Assembly (NCBI GenBank): GCA_900546775.1
Contig: UREM01000015.1
Span: 1 to 45,219, forward strand
DNA length: 45,219 nucleotides
Direction of reading: 5' to 3'
Source of the DNA: an uncultured Collinsella sp.
Lineage (GTDB): Bacteria > Actinomycetota > Coriobacteriia > Coriobacteriales > Coriobacteriaceae
The translations under genes were made by a program, and so were the position numbers. Positions 29,922 to 36,917 of the stretch are shown piece after piece. Under the pieces are notes generated by a model. That model worked only from the letters and a program-made list of their open reading frames with translations, had not been told where the DNA came from and searched no databases. Numbering within the stretch: the stretch's first letter is position 1; every line of letters starts with the position of its first letter.

Positions 29922-30887
29922 ATGGAGAACAAGTACGTCTGCTCTGTCGATATCGGCGGAACTAAAATTGCGACTGCCATCATGGAGTACCCGGCTGACG
30001 GTAGTGTGCCCCATCCCGTTTTTGAGGCCGAGGTTCCTACCGAGGCCCAGGAGGGCGGCGAGGCCGTCTTCCAGCGTATCGAGGCGTCTATCAAGGCCGC
30101 TCTTGAGGCGAATCCCGATGTCGAGGTTCTCGGTGTCGGTATCGGTGCCGCAGGCGTCGTCGATCCCAAGACGGGCGCCATTGCTTATGCCAATGAGATC
30201 ATGCCCGGCTGGTCCGGCGTTCAGTTGGGGCCGCGTCTGCGCGAGGACCTTGGTCTTCCCGTTGCCGTTGTGGGCGACGTGCAGGCTCATGCTCTGGGCG
30301 AGGCCCACTGGGGCGTCGGCAAGGGCAAGTTCTCCGTCTTGTGCCTGGGAATCGGTACGGGCATCGGTGGCGCATATGTCGAGAACGGCCGCGTGATGCA
30401 GGGCTTCCATGGTGCTGCCGGTCATATGGGCCACATCGAGTGCTCGGCTGCCGCCGGCATTCCCTGCGCCTGCGGGCGTTCCGGCCATCTTGAGTCTGTT
30501 GCTTCGGGCACTTCCATTGGTCGTATGTACGATGAGCGCTTTGGCCGCGTCGACCCCAGCCGTCCTTCGGTCGGTCGCGATGTGAACGACCTGTGCCGTG
30601 CAGGCGACGCAAAGGCGACCGAGGTCATCCATGATGCCGGCTTTGCGCTGGGTGCCAGCTTGGGCTCGCTCGCTAACATCCTGGACCCTGAGGTCATCGT
30701 GCTTTCGGGCGGCGTGATTCACCAAGGTCCCGATTGGCGTTCGCAGACGTGGAAGGATTCGGTGCACGAGGGCTATGCCAGCCAGGCGCTCGATCCGCTT
30801 CAGGACACGCCGATCCTCATCGGTTCTCTGGAGGGCGATGCTCCGCTCATCGGTGCCGCTGAGCATCTTCTTGCCTCGTTGAAGTAA
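29922..30887 (+). CDS. nanK: ROK-family sugar kinase, proposed N-acetylmannosamine kinase
   Basis: A 321-residue cytoplasmic kinase. The phosphate-binding motif DIGGTK is at about residues 9-14. The catalytic Asp is in VGDVQAHALGEA, and LGIGTGIGGAY and the ROK signature region with GHMGHIEC follow. The zinc motif usually written CxCGxxGCxE reads CACGRSGHLE, so the third Cys is His. ROK members phosphorylate glucose, ManNAc, GlcNAc or allose, and others are repressors; no DNA-binding N-terminus is present. The position before nanE points to ManNAc. ATG 29922 follows AAGGAGAG; nine codons of upstream frame are not used. Confidence 0.78.
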   Translation: MENKYVCSVDIGGTKIATAIMEYPADGSVPHPVFEAEVPTEAQEGGEAVFQRIEASIKAALEANPDVEVLGVGIGAAGVVDPKTGAIAYANEIMPGWSGVQLGPRLREDLGLPVAVVGDVQAHALGEAHWGVGKGKFSVLCLGIGTGIGGAYVENGRVMQGFHGAAGHMGHIECSAAAGIPCACGRSGHLESVASGTSIGRMYDERFGRVDPSRPSVGRDVNDLCRAGDAKATEVIHDAGFALGASLGSLANILDPEVIVLSGGVIHQGPDWRSQTWKDSVHEGYASQALDPLQDTPILIGSLEGDAPLIGAAEHLLASLK

Positions 30888-30903
30888 ACGTATCTGCTGT
30901 AGG

Positions 30904-30934
30904 AGCCTCCCGAGACAACACGCCTCGGGAGGCT
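30904..30934 (+). other. intercistronic hairpin, kinase/nanE junction
   Basis: AGCCTCCCGAG (30904-30914) and CTCGGGAGGCT (30924-30934) form a perfect 11-bp stem with loop ACAACACGC. The bases after it (GTTCTGAG) are not a T tract. It is placed like the other hairpins between island genes. Confidence 0.6.
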
Positions 30935-30957
30935 GTTCTGAGAAAGGTTGCAGCCTT

Positions 30958-31644
30958 ATGACCGTCGATCCTTTGATTCAATCCCTGAAGGGCAAGCTCG
31001 TCGTGAGCGTTCAGGCGTATATGGGCGAGCCGCTTCGTACGCCCGAGACCATGGCTCAAATGTCTCGCGCTTGCGAGCTTGGCGGCGCCGCCGCCATTCG
31101 CTGTCAGGGCCTTGCCGACATTGCCGCTATTAAGGGTCGCTGTGAGGTTCCCGTCATCGGCCTGTGGAAGGATGGACACGAGGGCGTTTACATCACGCCG
31201 ACGCTGCGTCACGCTCGCGCCTGCGTTGCTGCCGGTGCCGATATCGTGGCGATCGACGCCACCGATCGTCCGCGTCCCGATGGCAAGACCGTCGAGGATA
31301 CCTTCCGCCCGCTGCACGAGGAGGGCGTGCTCCTGATGGCGGATTGTGCCACCATCGAGGACATTCGCCGTGCGGTTGATATGGGCTTTGACCTGGTATC
31401 CACCACGCTTTCTCACGGCGTCGCCGCCATCGACTGCACCATGGCCGATGGCCCCGACCTGCCACTCCTGCGTCAGGCGACCGAGGAATTCCCCGGTCTT
31501 CCCATCATCTGCGAGGGCCGCGTGCACACGCCCGAGGAGGCTCGCGCTGCGATCGATGCTGGCGCCTGGGCCGTTGTCGTCGGCACCGCCGTCACGCACC
31601 CCACGAGTATTACGAGTTGGTTCAAGGCTGCGCTTGAGGCGTAA
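30958..31644 (+). CDS. nanE: N-acetylmannosamine-6-phosphate 2-epimerase (NanE)
   Basis: A 228-residue TIM-barrel enzyme that converts ManNAc-6-P to GlcNAc-6-P. Family segments are clear throughout: KLVVSVQAYMGEPL near the N-terminus, IRCQGLADI, VPVIGLWKD, ITPTLRHARACVAAGADIVAIDAT, GFDLVSTTLSHG, ICEGRVHTPEEARAAIDAGAWAVVVG and ITSWF at the end. This is the most specific marker in the island for amino-sugar/sialic acid breakdown. GAGAAAGG lies upstream of ATG 30958. Its transcript ends at the strong hairpin before rapZ. Confidence 0.92.
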   Translation: MTVDPLIQSLKGKLVVSVQAYMGEPLRTPETMAQMSRACELGGAAAIRCQGLADIAAIKGRCEVPVIGLWKDGHEGVYITPTLRHARACVAAGADIVAIDATDRPRPDGKTVEDTFRPLHEEGVLLMADCATIEDIRRAVDMGFDLVSTTLSHGVAAIDCTMADGPDLPLLRQATEEFPGLPIICEGRVHTPEEARAAIDAGAWAVVVGTAVTHPTSITSWFKAALEA

Positions 31645-31671
31645 GACAGGTCTCGTATCCGCTCGGGGCGG

Positions 31672-31677
31672 TATACT
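31672..31677 (+). promoter_or_regulatory. candidate -10 box upstream of rapZ
   Basis: TATACT lies 19 bases before the terminator that separates nanE from rapZ. The same hexamer is found before uvrB. No good -35 is present at 16-18 bases. If active, the transcript would run into the hairpin before reaching rapZ. Confidence 0.3.
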
Positions 31678-31695
31678 CAATATAGGCAATTGACC

Positions 31696-31733
31696 GCGCG
31701 GGATCCGGGTTGCTGGGTCCCGCGCTTGTTTTT
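31696..31733 (+). terminator. terminator at the end of the island, abutting the rapZ ribosome site
   Basis: GCGCGGGA (31696-31703) and TCCCGCGC (31718-31725) form a perfect 8-bp stem, which inner CC/GG pairs can lengthen, followed by TTGTTTTT. The T run ends at 31733 and the GGGAGG ribosome site of rapZ begins at 31734. Confidence 0.8.
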
Positions 31734-31745
31734 GGGAGGCAGCAC

Positions 31746-32666
31746 ATGCAAAAGGGAGATGCCATGGATGCGGCGGAGCGCTCGGAGCGCATCCCCGATA
31801 TCGTCATCATCACCGGAATGTCCGGATCGGGCCGCACACAGGCCATGCACGTGTTCGAGGACATGGGCTATTTTTGCATTGATAACCTACCTCCGCGTCT
31901 CATCGCCCAGCTTGCCGAGCTCGTCGGCATCAATACGGGCGTGGGCAGGCATCTCGCCGTCACCTGCGATTTGCGTAGCCAGGGACTGTTTGACGAGTTG
32001 CTCGATGCGGTCGCCGCGCTCGAAGAGCGCGAGATGAGCTGCGACATCGTGTTCCTGGAGGCTTCTGACGAGGTGCTGATTCGTCGCTACAGCGAAAATC
32101 GCCGCCGTCATCCCATTGCCAAGCCGGGGGAGACTACGGCCGATGCCATTCAGCGCGAGCGCCTTCAGCTGCAGGGCGTGCGCGATCGAGCCGATATGAT
32201 TATCGACACGAGCCGCCTGCGCACCTCTGCCCTGCGCAACAAATTGCGCATGGCGTTCTCCGAGTTGTCCGACCAGCAGCTCATGGACGTTCACGTGTTC
32301 TCGTTTGGCTTTAAGCACGGTATGCCCGTCGAGGCGGACATTATGATCGACGTTCGCTTCCTGCCCAATCCGTTTTACGATCCCGAGATGCGTACCATGA
32401 CCGGTCTCGATAAGAAAGTCTCCGACTTTGTTCTGGACCATCCCAAGACCCAGGAGTTCTGGAAGGCCTGGACGCAGCTGCTCGATACGGTGATGCCGGG
32501 CTATATCGCGGAGGGTAAGCCGCAGCTTTCTATCGCCATCGGCTGCACGGGCGGACAGCACCGTAGCGTCGCCATTGCCGAGGCCACGGCCCGTTACCTG
32601 GAAGGCGCCCAGTATCACGTGAGCATCTCCCACCGCGACCTGTCGCGCGCCAACACGAAGGCATAG
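31746..32666 (+). CDS. rapZ: RapZ/YvcJ-family nucleotide-binding protein
   Basis: A 306-residue P-loop protein. In E. coli RapZ senses GlcN-6-P metabolism by guiding a small RNA to degradation; in Gram-positives it hydrolyses nucleotides and its role is less clear. The P-loop reads GMSGSGRT, with Arg for the usual Lys, as in actinobacterial homologues. DNLPP and the C-terminal signature GCTGGQHRSVAIAE with SISHRDL are intact. ATG 31746 has GGGAGG at 31734-31739; ATG 31764 (300 residues) also has AAGGGAG, so the start is uncertain. It is followed after 6 bases by whiA; the yvcK gene usually between them is absent. Confidence 0.92.
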   Translation: MQKGDAMDAAERSERIPDIVIITGMSGSGRTQAMHVFEDMGYFCIDNLPPRLIAQLAELVGINTGVGRHLAVTCDLRSQGLFDELLDAVAALEEREMSCDIVFLEASDEVLIRRYSENRRRHPIAKPGETTADAIQRERLQLQGVRDRADMIIDTSRLRTSALRNKLRMAFSELSDQQLMDVHVFSFGFKHGMPVEADIMIDVRFLPNPFYDPEMRTMTGLDKKVSDFVLDHPKTQEFWKAWTQLLDTVMPGYIAEGKPQLSIAIGCTGGQHRSVAIAEATARYLEGAQYHVSISHRDLSRANTKA

Positions 32667-32672
32667 GCCTGC

Positions 32673-33602
32673 ATGTCGTTTACCGCTGAGGTGCGCGACG
32701 AGCTTGCGCGCTGCGAACCCGAATGTGAATACTGCGATTTGTCGACGCTTGCCGCCCTGACGCGTGTGAGCGGTACGCTTTCGTTGGCCGGCTCCGGGCG
32801 GTATCGTTTGACGGTCGCGACCGAGACGGGAGCCGTCGCGCGCACGATGATCACGCTGACGCATCGCATCCTTAAGCTCAAAACGGAATTCACCGTTCGT
32901 AAATCGGTCTTGCATAAGGTCCGTAACTATCTCATTACCCTGCCCGATCAACCCGACCTGGACAAGGCTCTGGTGCTGCTGGGCATTCTAGACCGCAGGG
33001 GAGGGCTCGTTGCTGGTGTTCCCCGACACATCGTTGCCCGTCCCTGCTGCAGGCTTGCCTACATCCGCGGCGCGCTCATCGCGGGCGGCTTCGTGGCCGA
33101 TCCACGCGGCGATTTTCATTTGGAGATCGCGGTGCAGGGCGAGCAATATGCCAAGGGGCTTTGCGACCTGTTGGGGCAGATTGGGGTCCATGCTCGTGTT
33201 AATGCGCGGCGGGGGTCATATGCCGTGTACATTAAGAGCGCCGAGGAAATCGAGCATTTATTAAAGCTGATTGGTGCCAAGCGCAGCGTTGCCGAGATTG
33301 AGGAGGCGCGCGCGGTCAAGTTGGTTAAGAACGATGTGAACCGTCGCGTGAACGCCGAGCTCGCCAACCAGACCAGAAGCGCCGGTGCTGCCCAACATCA
33401 GCTTGCGCTTATCGATGAGCTCGAGCAGCGCGGCCTTCGCGATGCGCTTCCGGATGCCTTGGCGGTCTTTTGCGACCTGCGCGAGCGCTATCCCGATCTG
33501 TCGCTGCGTGATTTAGGGGAGATGGCTGACCCTCCCTTGTCGAAGTCGGCCCTCTACCATCGAGTTTTGAGGCTTGAAAAGCTCATTGAAGCAAACGGGT
33601 AG
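32673..33602 (+). CDS. whiA: DNA-binding protein WhiA
   Basis: A 309-residue protein with a LAGLIDADG-homing-endonuclease-like N-terminal fold that has lost nuclease function, and a C-terminal helix-turn-helix. In Streptomyces WhiA controls sporulation genes; in Bacillus it affects division and chromosome segregation. Typical segments are MSFTAEVRDELAR at the start, CCRLAYIRGALIAGG in the middle, and LRDLGEMADPPLSKSALYHRVLRLEKL at the end. The ATG at 32673 lies 6 bases after the rapZ stop, with AAGGCATAGG upstream. No terminator is clear after it; the 193 bases to gap are A+T-rich. Confidence 0.95.
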   Translation: MSFTAEVRDELARCEPECEYCDLSTLAALTRVSGTLSLAGSGRYRLTVATETGAVARTMITLTHRILKLKTEFTVRKSVLHKVRNYLITLPDQPDLDKALVLLGILDRRGGLVAGVPRHIVARPCCRLAYIRGALIAGGFVADPRGDFHLEIAVQGEQYAKGLCDLLGQIGVHARVNARRGSYAVYIKSAEEIEHLLKLIGAKRSVAEIEEARAVKLVKNDVNRRVNAELANQTRSAGAAQHQLALIDELEQRGLRDALPDALAVFCDLRERYPDLSLRDLGEMADPPLSKSALYHRVLRLEKLIEANG

Positions 33603-33647
33603 TTTAAAGTATCGACTTATATACGGATTTAGCTGCTATTTTATTCT

Positions 33648-33661
33648 TTAAAACGTTTTAA
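33648..33661. promoter_or_regulatory. AAAACGTTTT palindrome upstream of gap
   Basis: TTAAAACGTTTTAA is a perfect 14-base palindrome with a central CG, 33 bases upstream of the predicted gap -35 box. It resembles the AAACGTTT site before the island transporter and the AACGTT site before oppA. LacI-type or catabolite-type binding is an inference; A+T-rich DNA makes chance matches possible. Confidence 0.4.
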
Positions 33662-33693
33662 CGTAAATTTGATTTTCAATTTCGAGCATTCTC

Positions 33694-33723
33694 GTGAAAT
33701 TCAAGTCAAAAAAAAGGTATATT
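33694..33723 (+). promoter_or_regulatory. candidate gap promoter
   Basis: GTGAAA (33694-33699, four of six -35 bases) and TATATT (33718-33723, five of six -10 bases) are 18 bases apart, with a run of A residues in the spacer. The transcript would carry a leader of about 65 bases before the gap ATG. Confidence 0.55.
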
Positions 33724-33795
33724 AGGCGAGTGGTTAGTTTGTGGGCCTCAACGGCGGGCGCTGTAGCTTGCGGGGGCCTTACGAAAGGAGACACA

Positions 33796-34821
33796 ATGGC
33801 AGTAAAGGTTGCTATTAACGGCTTCGGTCGCATCGGTCGTCTGGCTTTCCGTCAGATGTTCGGTCATGAGGGCTCCGAGATCGTCGCTATCAACGACCTC
33901 ACCTCTCCCGATATGCTCGCTTACCTGCTGAAGTACGACTCCACGCAGGGCAACTACGCTCGCGATCACGAGGTCGTTGCTGGCGAGGATTCCATCACCG
34001 TTGACGGCAAGGAGATCAAGATCTACAAGGAGGCCGACGCCAACAACCTGCCTTGGGGCGACCTCGACGTCGACGTCGTTCTCGAGTGCACCGGCTTCTA
34101 CACCAGCAAGGCTAAGGCTCAGGCCCACATCAACGCTGGCGCCAAGAAGGTCGTCATCTCCGCTCCGGCCGGCAGCGATCTGCCCACCATCGTGTACAAC
34201 GTCAACCACGAGACGCTGACCGCTGAGGACAACATCATCTCCGCTGCTTCCTGCACCACCAACTGCCTCGCCCCGATGGCCAAGGGTCTGAACGACTTCG
34301 CTCCCATCGTGTCCGGCATCATGACCACCATTCACGCCTGGACCGGCGACCAGATGCCGCTCGACGGCCCGCAGCGCAAGGGCAACAAGCGTCGTAGCCG
34401 CGCCTGCGCCGTCAACATCGTCCCCAACACCACCGGTGCTGCCAAGGCTATCGGCCTGGTTCTCCCCGAGCTCAACGGTAAGCTCATCGGTGCCGCCCAG
34501 CGCGTCCCGACGCCGACCGGCTCCATCACCAACCTCTACGCTGTCGTTGACAAGAAGGTCACCGTCGACGAGGTCAACGCCGCTATGAAGGCCTACGCTT
34601 CCACCATCTCCGAGACCTTCGGTTACAACGAGGACGACATCGTCTCCACCGACATCATCGGCGAGACCCACGGCTCCATCTTCGACGCCACTCAGACCAT
34701 GTGCTCTGACCTCGGCAACGGCCAGACCCTCGTTCAGGTCACCTCTTGGTACGACAACGAGAACTCCTACACCTCTCAGATGGTCCGCACCATCAAGTAC
34801 TTCGAGAAGTTCGTTGCTTAA
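33796..34821 (+). CDS. gap: glyceraldehyde-3-phosphate dehydrogenase, NAD-dependent
   Basis: A 341-residue glycolytic enzyme oxidising glyceraldehyde-3-P to 1,3-bisphosphoglycerate. The NAD fold starts [11 protein letters not shown] and has Asp in AINDLTSP, the feature of NAD preference. The active-site Cys153 is in [12 protein letters not shown], and NSYTSQMV is near the end. ATG 33796 has AAAGGAG seven bases before it; the frame open to 33694 crosses the predicted promoter. Codon use is strongly biased to C-ending codons, a sign of high expression. A strong terminator follows, so gap can be transcribed alone. Confidence 0.97.
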   Translation: MAVKVAINGFGRIGRLAFRQMFGHEGSEIVAINDLTSPDMLAYLLKYDSTQGNYARDHEVVAGEDSITVDGKEIKIYKEADANNLPWGDLDVDVVLECTGFYTSKAKAQAHINAGAKKVVISAPAGSDLPTIVYNVNHETLTAEDNIISAASCTTNCLAPMAKGLNDFAPIVSGIMTTIHAWTGDQMPLDGPQRKGNKRRSRACAVNIVPNTTGAAKAIGLVLPELNGKLIGAAQRVPTPTGSITNLYAVVDKKVTVDEVNAAMKAYASTISETFGYNEDDIVSTDIIGETHGSIFDATQTMCSDLGNGQTLVQVTSWYDNENSYTSQMVRTIKYFEKFVA

Positions 34822-34858
34822 TTTAGCTTTTAGCGAATAGCTCGTTGAGCGTCTAAAG

Positions 34859-34905
34859 AAGGGCGCGGCCTCATAGGGCTTACACCCTAGGGTCGCGCCC
34901 TTTTT
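34859..34905 (+). terminator. gap terminator
   Basis: AAGGGCGCG (34859-34867) pairs perfectly with CGCGCCCTT (34894-34902). Within it TAGGG/CCCTA forms an inner stem, and the hairpin runs into five T. It separates gap from pgk. Read-through or a separate pgk promoter would be needed for the genes downstream. Confidence 0.88.
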
Positions 34906-34961
34906 ATAGGAAATCGTCTGCCGTAATGGGAGGCAGACACGTACGAAAGGTAGAAGCAAAC

Positions 34962-36152
34962 ATGGCCTTTACCAAGAAGACCGTCCGCGACATCGATGTC
35001 GACGGCAAGCGCGTTCTCGTCCGCGTTGACTTCAACGTGCCTATCAAGGATGGCGTCGTTGGCGATACCACCCGCATCAAGGCTGCCCTGCCCACCATCA
35101 ACTACCTCGTTGAGCACAACGCTCGCGTCATCCTCATGAGCCACCTCGGCCGTCCCGATGGCACCGGCTTCCAGCCCGAGCTGTCCCTCGAGCCCGTCGC
35201 CAAGAAGCTCGCTGAGCTCTCTGGTCTCGATGTTGCCTTTGTCGCCGACACCTACGGCGAGAAGGCTGCTGAGGCTGTTGCCGCCGTCGAGCCGGGCAAG
35301 GTCCTCGTTCTCGAGAACGTCCGTTTTGACAAGCGTGAGAAGAAGAACGATCCCGAGATCGCCAAGAAGCTCGCTTCCTATGGTGACGTCTTCGTTCTCG
35401 ATGCCTTCGGCACCGCTCACCGCGCCCAGGGTTCCGTCGTGGGCCCCGCCGCTTACCTGCCTGCCGTCGCCGGCTTCCTGCTCGAGAAGGAGGTCGACAC
35501 GCTGACCGGCATCTTCGCCGAGCCCGAGCGCCCCTTCGTCGCTATCGTCGGCGGTTCCAAGGTTTCCTCCAAGATCGGCGTTCTCGATCACCTCATCGAC
35601 TCCGCTGATACCCTGATCATCGGTGGCGGCATGGCCTACACCTTCTTCCTGGCTCAGGGTCTGACCGTCGGTCAGTCCCTCAAGGAAGAGGACTGGGTCG
35701 AGCGCGCCGGCGAGATGCTCAAGAAGGCCGAGGAGAAGGGCGTCAAGATCCTGCTCCCCATCGACAACCGCGTTGCCGATCACTTTGGCGAGGACGCTGT
35801 CCCCGAGGTTGTCGCTTCCGACGCTATCCCCGACGATCGTGAGGGCATGGACATCGGCCCCAAGACCGAGGAGCTCTACGCCGAGGCCGTCAAGGGCGCC
35901 AAGACCGTGTTCTGGAACGGCCCCATGGGCGTCTTCGAGTTCGACAACTTCGCTCACGGCACCCAGGCTATCGCCGAGGCTGTTGCCGAGGCCGACTGCA
36001 CCTCGATCATCGGCGGTGGTGACTCTGTCGCGGCTGTCAACAAGTTCAACCTGGCCGACAAGATGAGCTGGATCTCCACCGGTGGTGGCGCTTCCATGGA
36101 GCTCGTCGAGGGTAAGGCCCTGCCCGGAGTGGAGGCGCTTCTCGATGCCTAA
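34962..36152 (+). CDS. pgk: phosphoglycerate kinase
   Basis: A 396-residue cytoplasmic enzyme that makes ATP and 3-phosphoglycerate from 1,3-bisphosphoglycerate. Motifs include RVDFNVPIKDG, LMSHLGRPDG, GGSKVSSKIGVLDHL, NGPMGVFEFDNF and the nucleotide-binding GGGDSVAAV with STGGGASMELVEGK near the end. The length is normal. ATG 34962 has GAAAGG 11 bases upstream; a leader hairpin GTCTGCC/GGCAGAC lies at 34916-34938. It overlaps tpiA by 8 bases. Confidence 0.97.
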   Translation: MAFTKKTVRDIDVDGKRVLVRVDFNVPIKDGVVGDTTRIKAALPTINYLVEHNARVILMSHLGRPDGTGFQPELSLEPVAKKLAELSGLDVAFVADTYGEKAAEAVAAVEPGKVLVLENVRFDKREKKNDPEIAKKLASYGDVFVLDAFGTAHRAQGSVVGPAAYLPAVAGFLLEKEVDTLTGIFAEPERPFVAIVGGSKVSSKIGVLDHLIDSADTLIIGGGMAYTFFLAQGLTVGQSLKEEDWVERAGEMLKKAEEKGVKILLPIDNRVADHFGEDAVPEVVASDAIPDDREGMDIGPKTEELYAEAVKGAKTVFWNGPMGVFEFDNFAHGTQAIAEAVAEADCTSIIGGGDSVAAVNKFNLADKMSWISTGGGASMELVEGKALPGVEALLDA

Positions 36153-36912
36153 TCGCACCCTTCTTATCGCTGGTAACTGGAAGATGAACAACGACGTCGC
36201 CGAGGCCGCCAAGCTCGCCGACGAGCTGGCTCAGGCTCTGCCCGAGGTTCCGGCTGGCGTCGAGGTGCTCGTCTGCCCTCCGACCATTGACATCACCACG
36301 GTTCATGACCGTATTCAGGCTGCCCCCATCGCCCTCGGTGCTCAGAACGTGTACTGGGAGGCCAAGGGTGCCTTCACCGGTGAGTCCTCTTGCGACATGC
36401 TCAAGTCTGCTGGCTGCACCTACTGCATCATCGGTCACTCCGAGCGTCGCGACTACTTCCACGAGACCGACGAGGATCAGAACAAGAAGGCCAAGGCCCT
36501 CGTTGCCGCCGGTCTTGTTCCCGTCTTCTGCTGCGGCGAGTCCCTCGAGGTCCGCGAGGCTGGCACCTATGTCGAGCACGTCGTGAACCAGGTCAAGGCT
36601 GGTCTCGAGGGTCTCGAGATCACCTGCCCCAAGCAGGTCGTCGTCGCCTACGAGCCCATCTGGGCCATCGGCACCGGCAAGACCGCTACCGCCGAGGACG
36701 CTCAGGAGGTCTGCGGCGCTATCCGTGAGACCCTCAAGGAGATGTTCGGCGAGGAGCTCGCCGACGGTATCCGCGTCCTGTACGGTGGTTCCGCTAAGCC
36801 CGGCAACATTGCCGAGCTCGTCGCCAAGCCTGACGTTGACGGCGCCCTCGTGGGCGGCGCTTCGCTCAAGGCTGCCGACTTCGCCTCTATGGTCGTCAAG
36901 GCAGGCGAGTAG
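36145..36912 (+). CDS. tpiA: triosephosphate isomerase
   Basis: A 255-residue TIM-barrel enzyme interconverting dihydroxyacetone phosphate and glyceraldehyde-3-P. The catalytic Lys13 is in AGNWKMN, the His in IGHSERR, and the Glu in AYEPIWAIGTGKTA, where the flexible loop begins. The phosphate loop YGGSAKPGN and GALVGGASL follow. ATG 36145 lies within the end of pgk, with GGAGGCG inside that gene as ribosome site, so translation is coupled. gpmI starts 5 bases after the stop. Confidence 0.97.
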   Translation: MPNRTLLIAGNWKMNNDVAEAAKLADELAQALPEVPAGVEVLVCPPTIDITTVHDRIQAAPIALGAQNVYWEAKGAFTGESSCDMLKSAGCTYCIIGHSERRDYFHETDEDQNKKAKALVAAGLVPVFCCGESLEVREAGTYVEHVVNQVKAGLEGLEITCPKQVVVAYEPIWAIGTGKTATAEDAQEVCGAIRETLKEMFGEELADGIRVLYGGSAKPGNIAELVAKPDVDGALVGGASLKAADFASMVVKAGE

Positions 36913-36917
36913 GACAT

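Noticed and set aside
31693..31709. TTGACC near 31690 as a rapZ -35 box
   Set aside because: It lies at the base of the terminator stem and the expected -10 position falls inside the hairpin.
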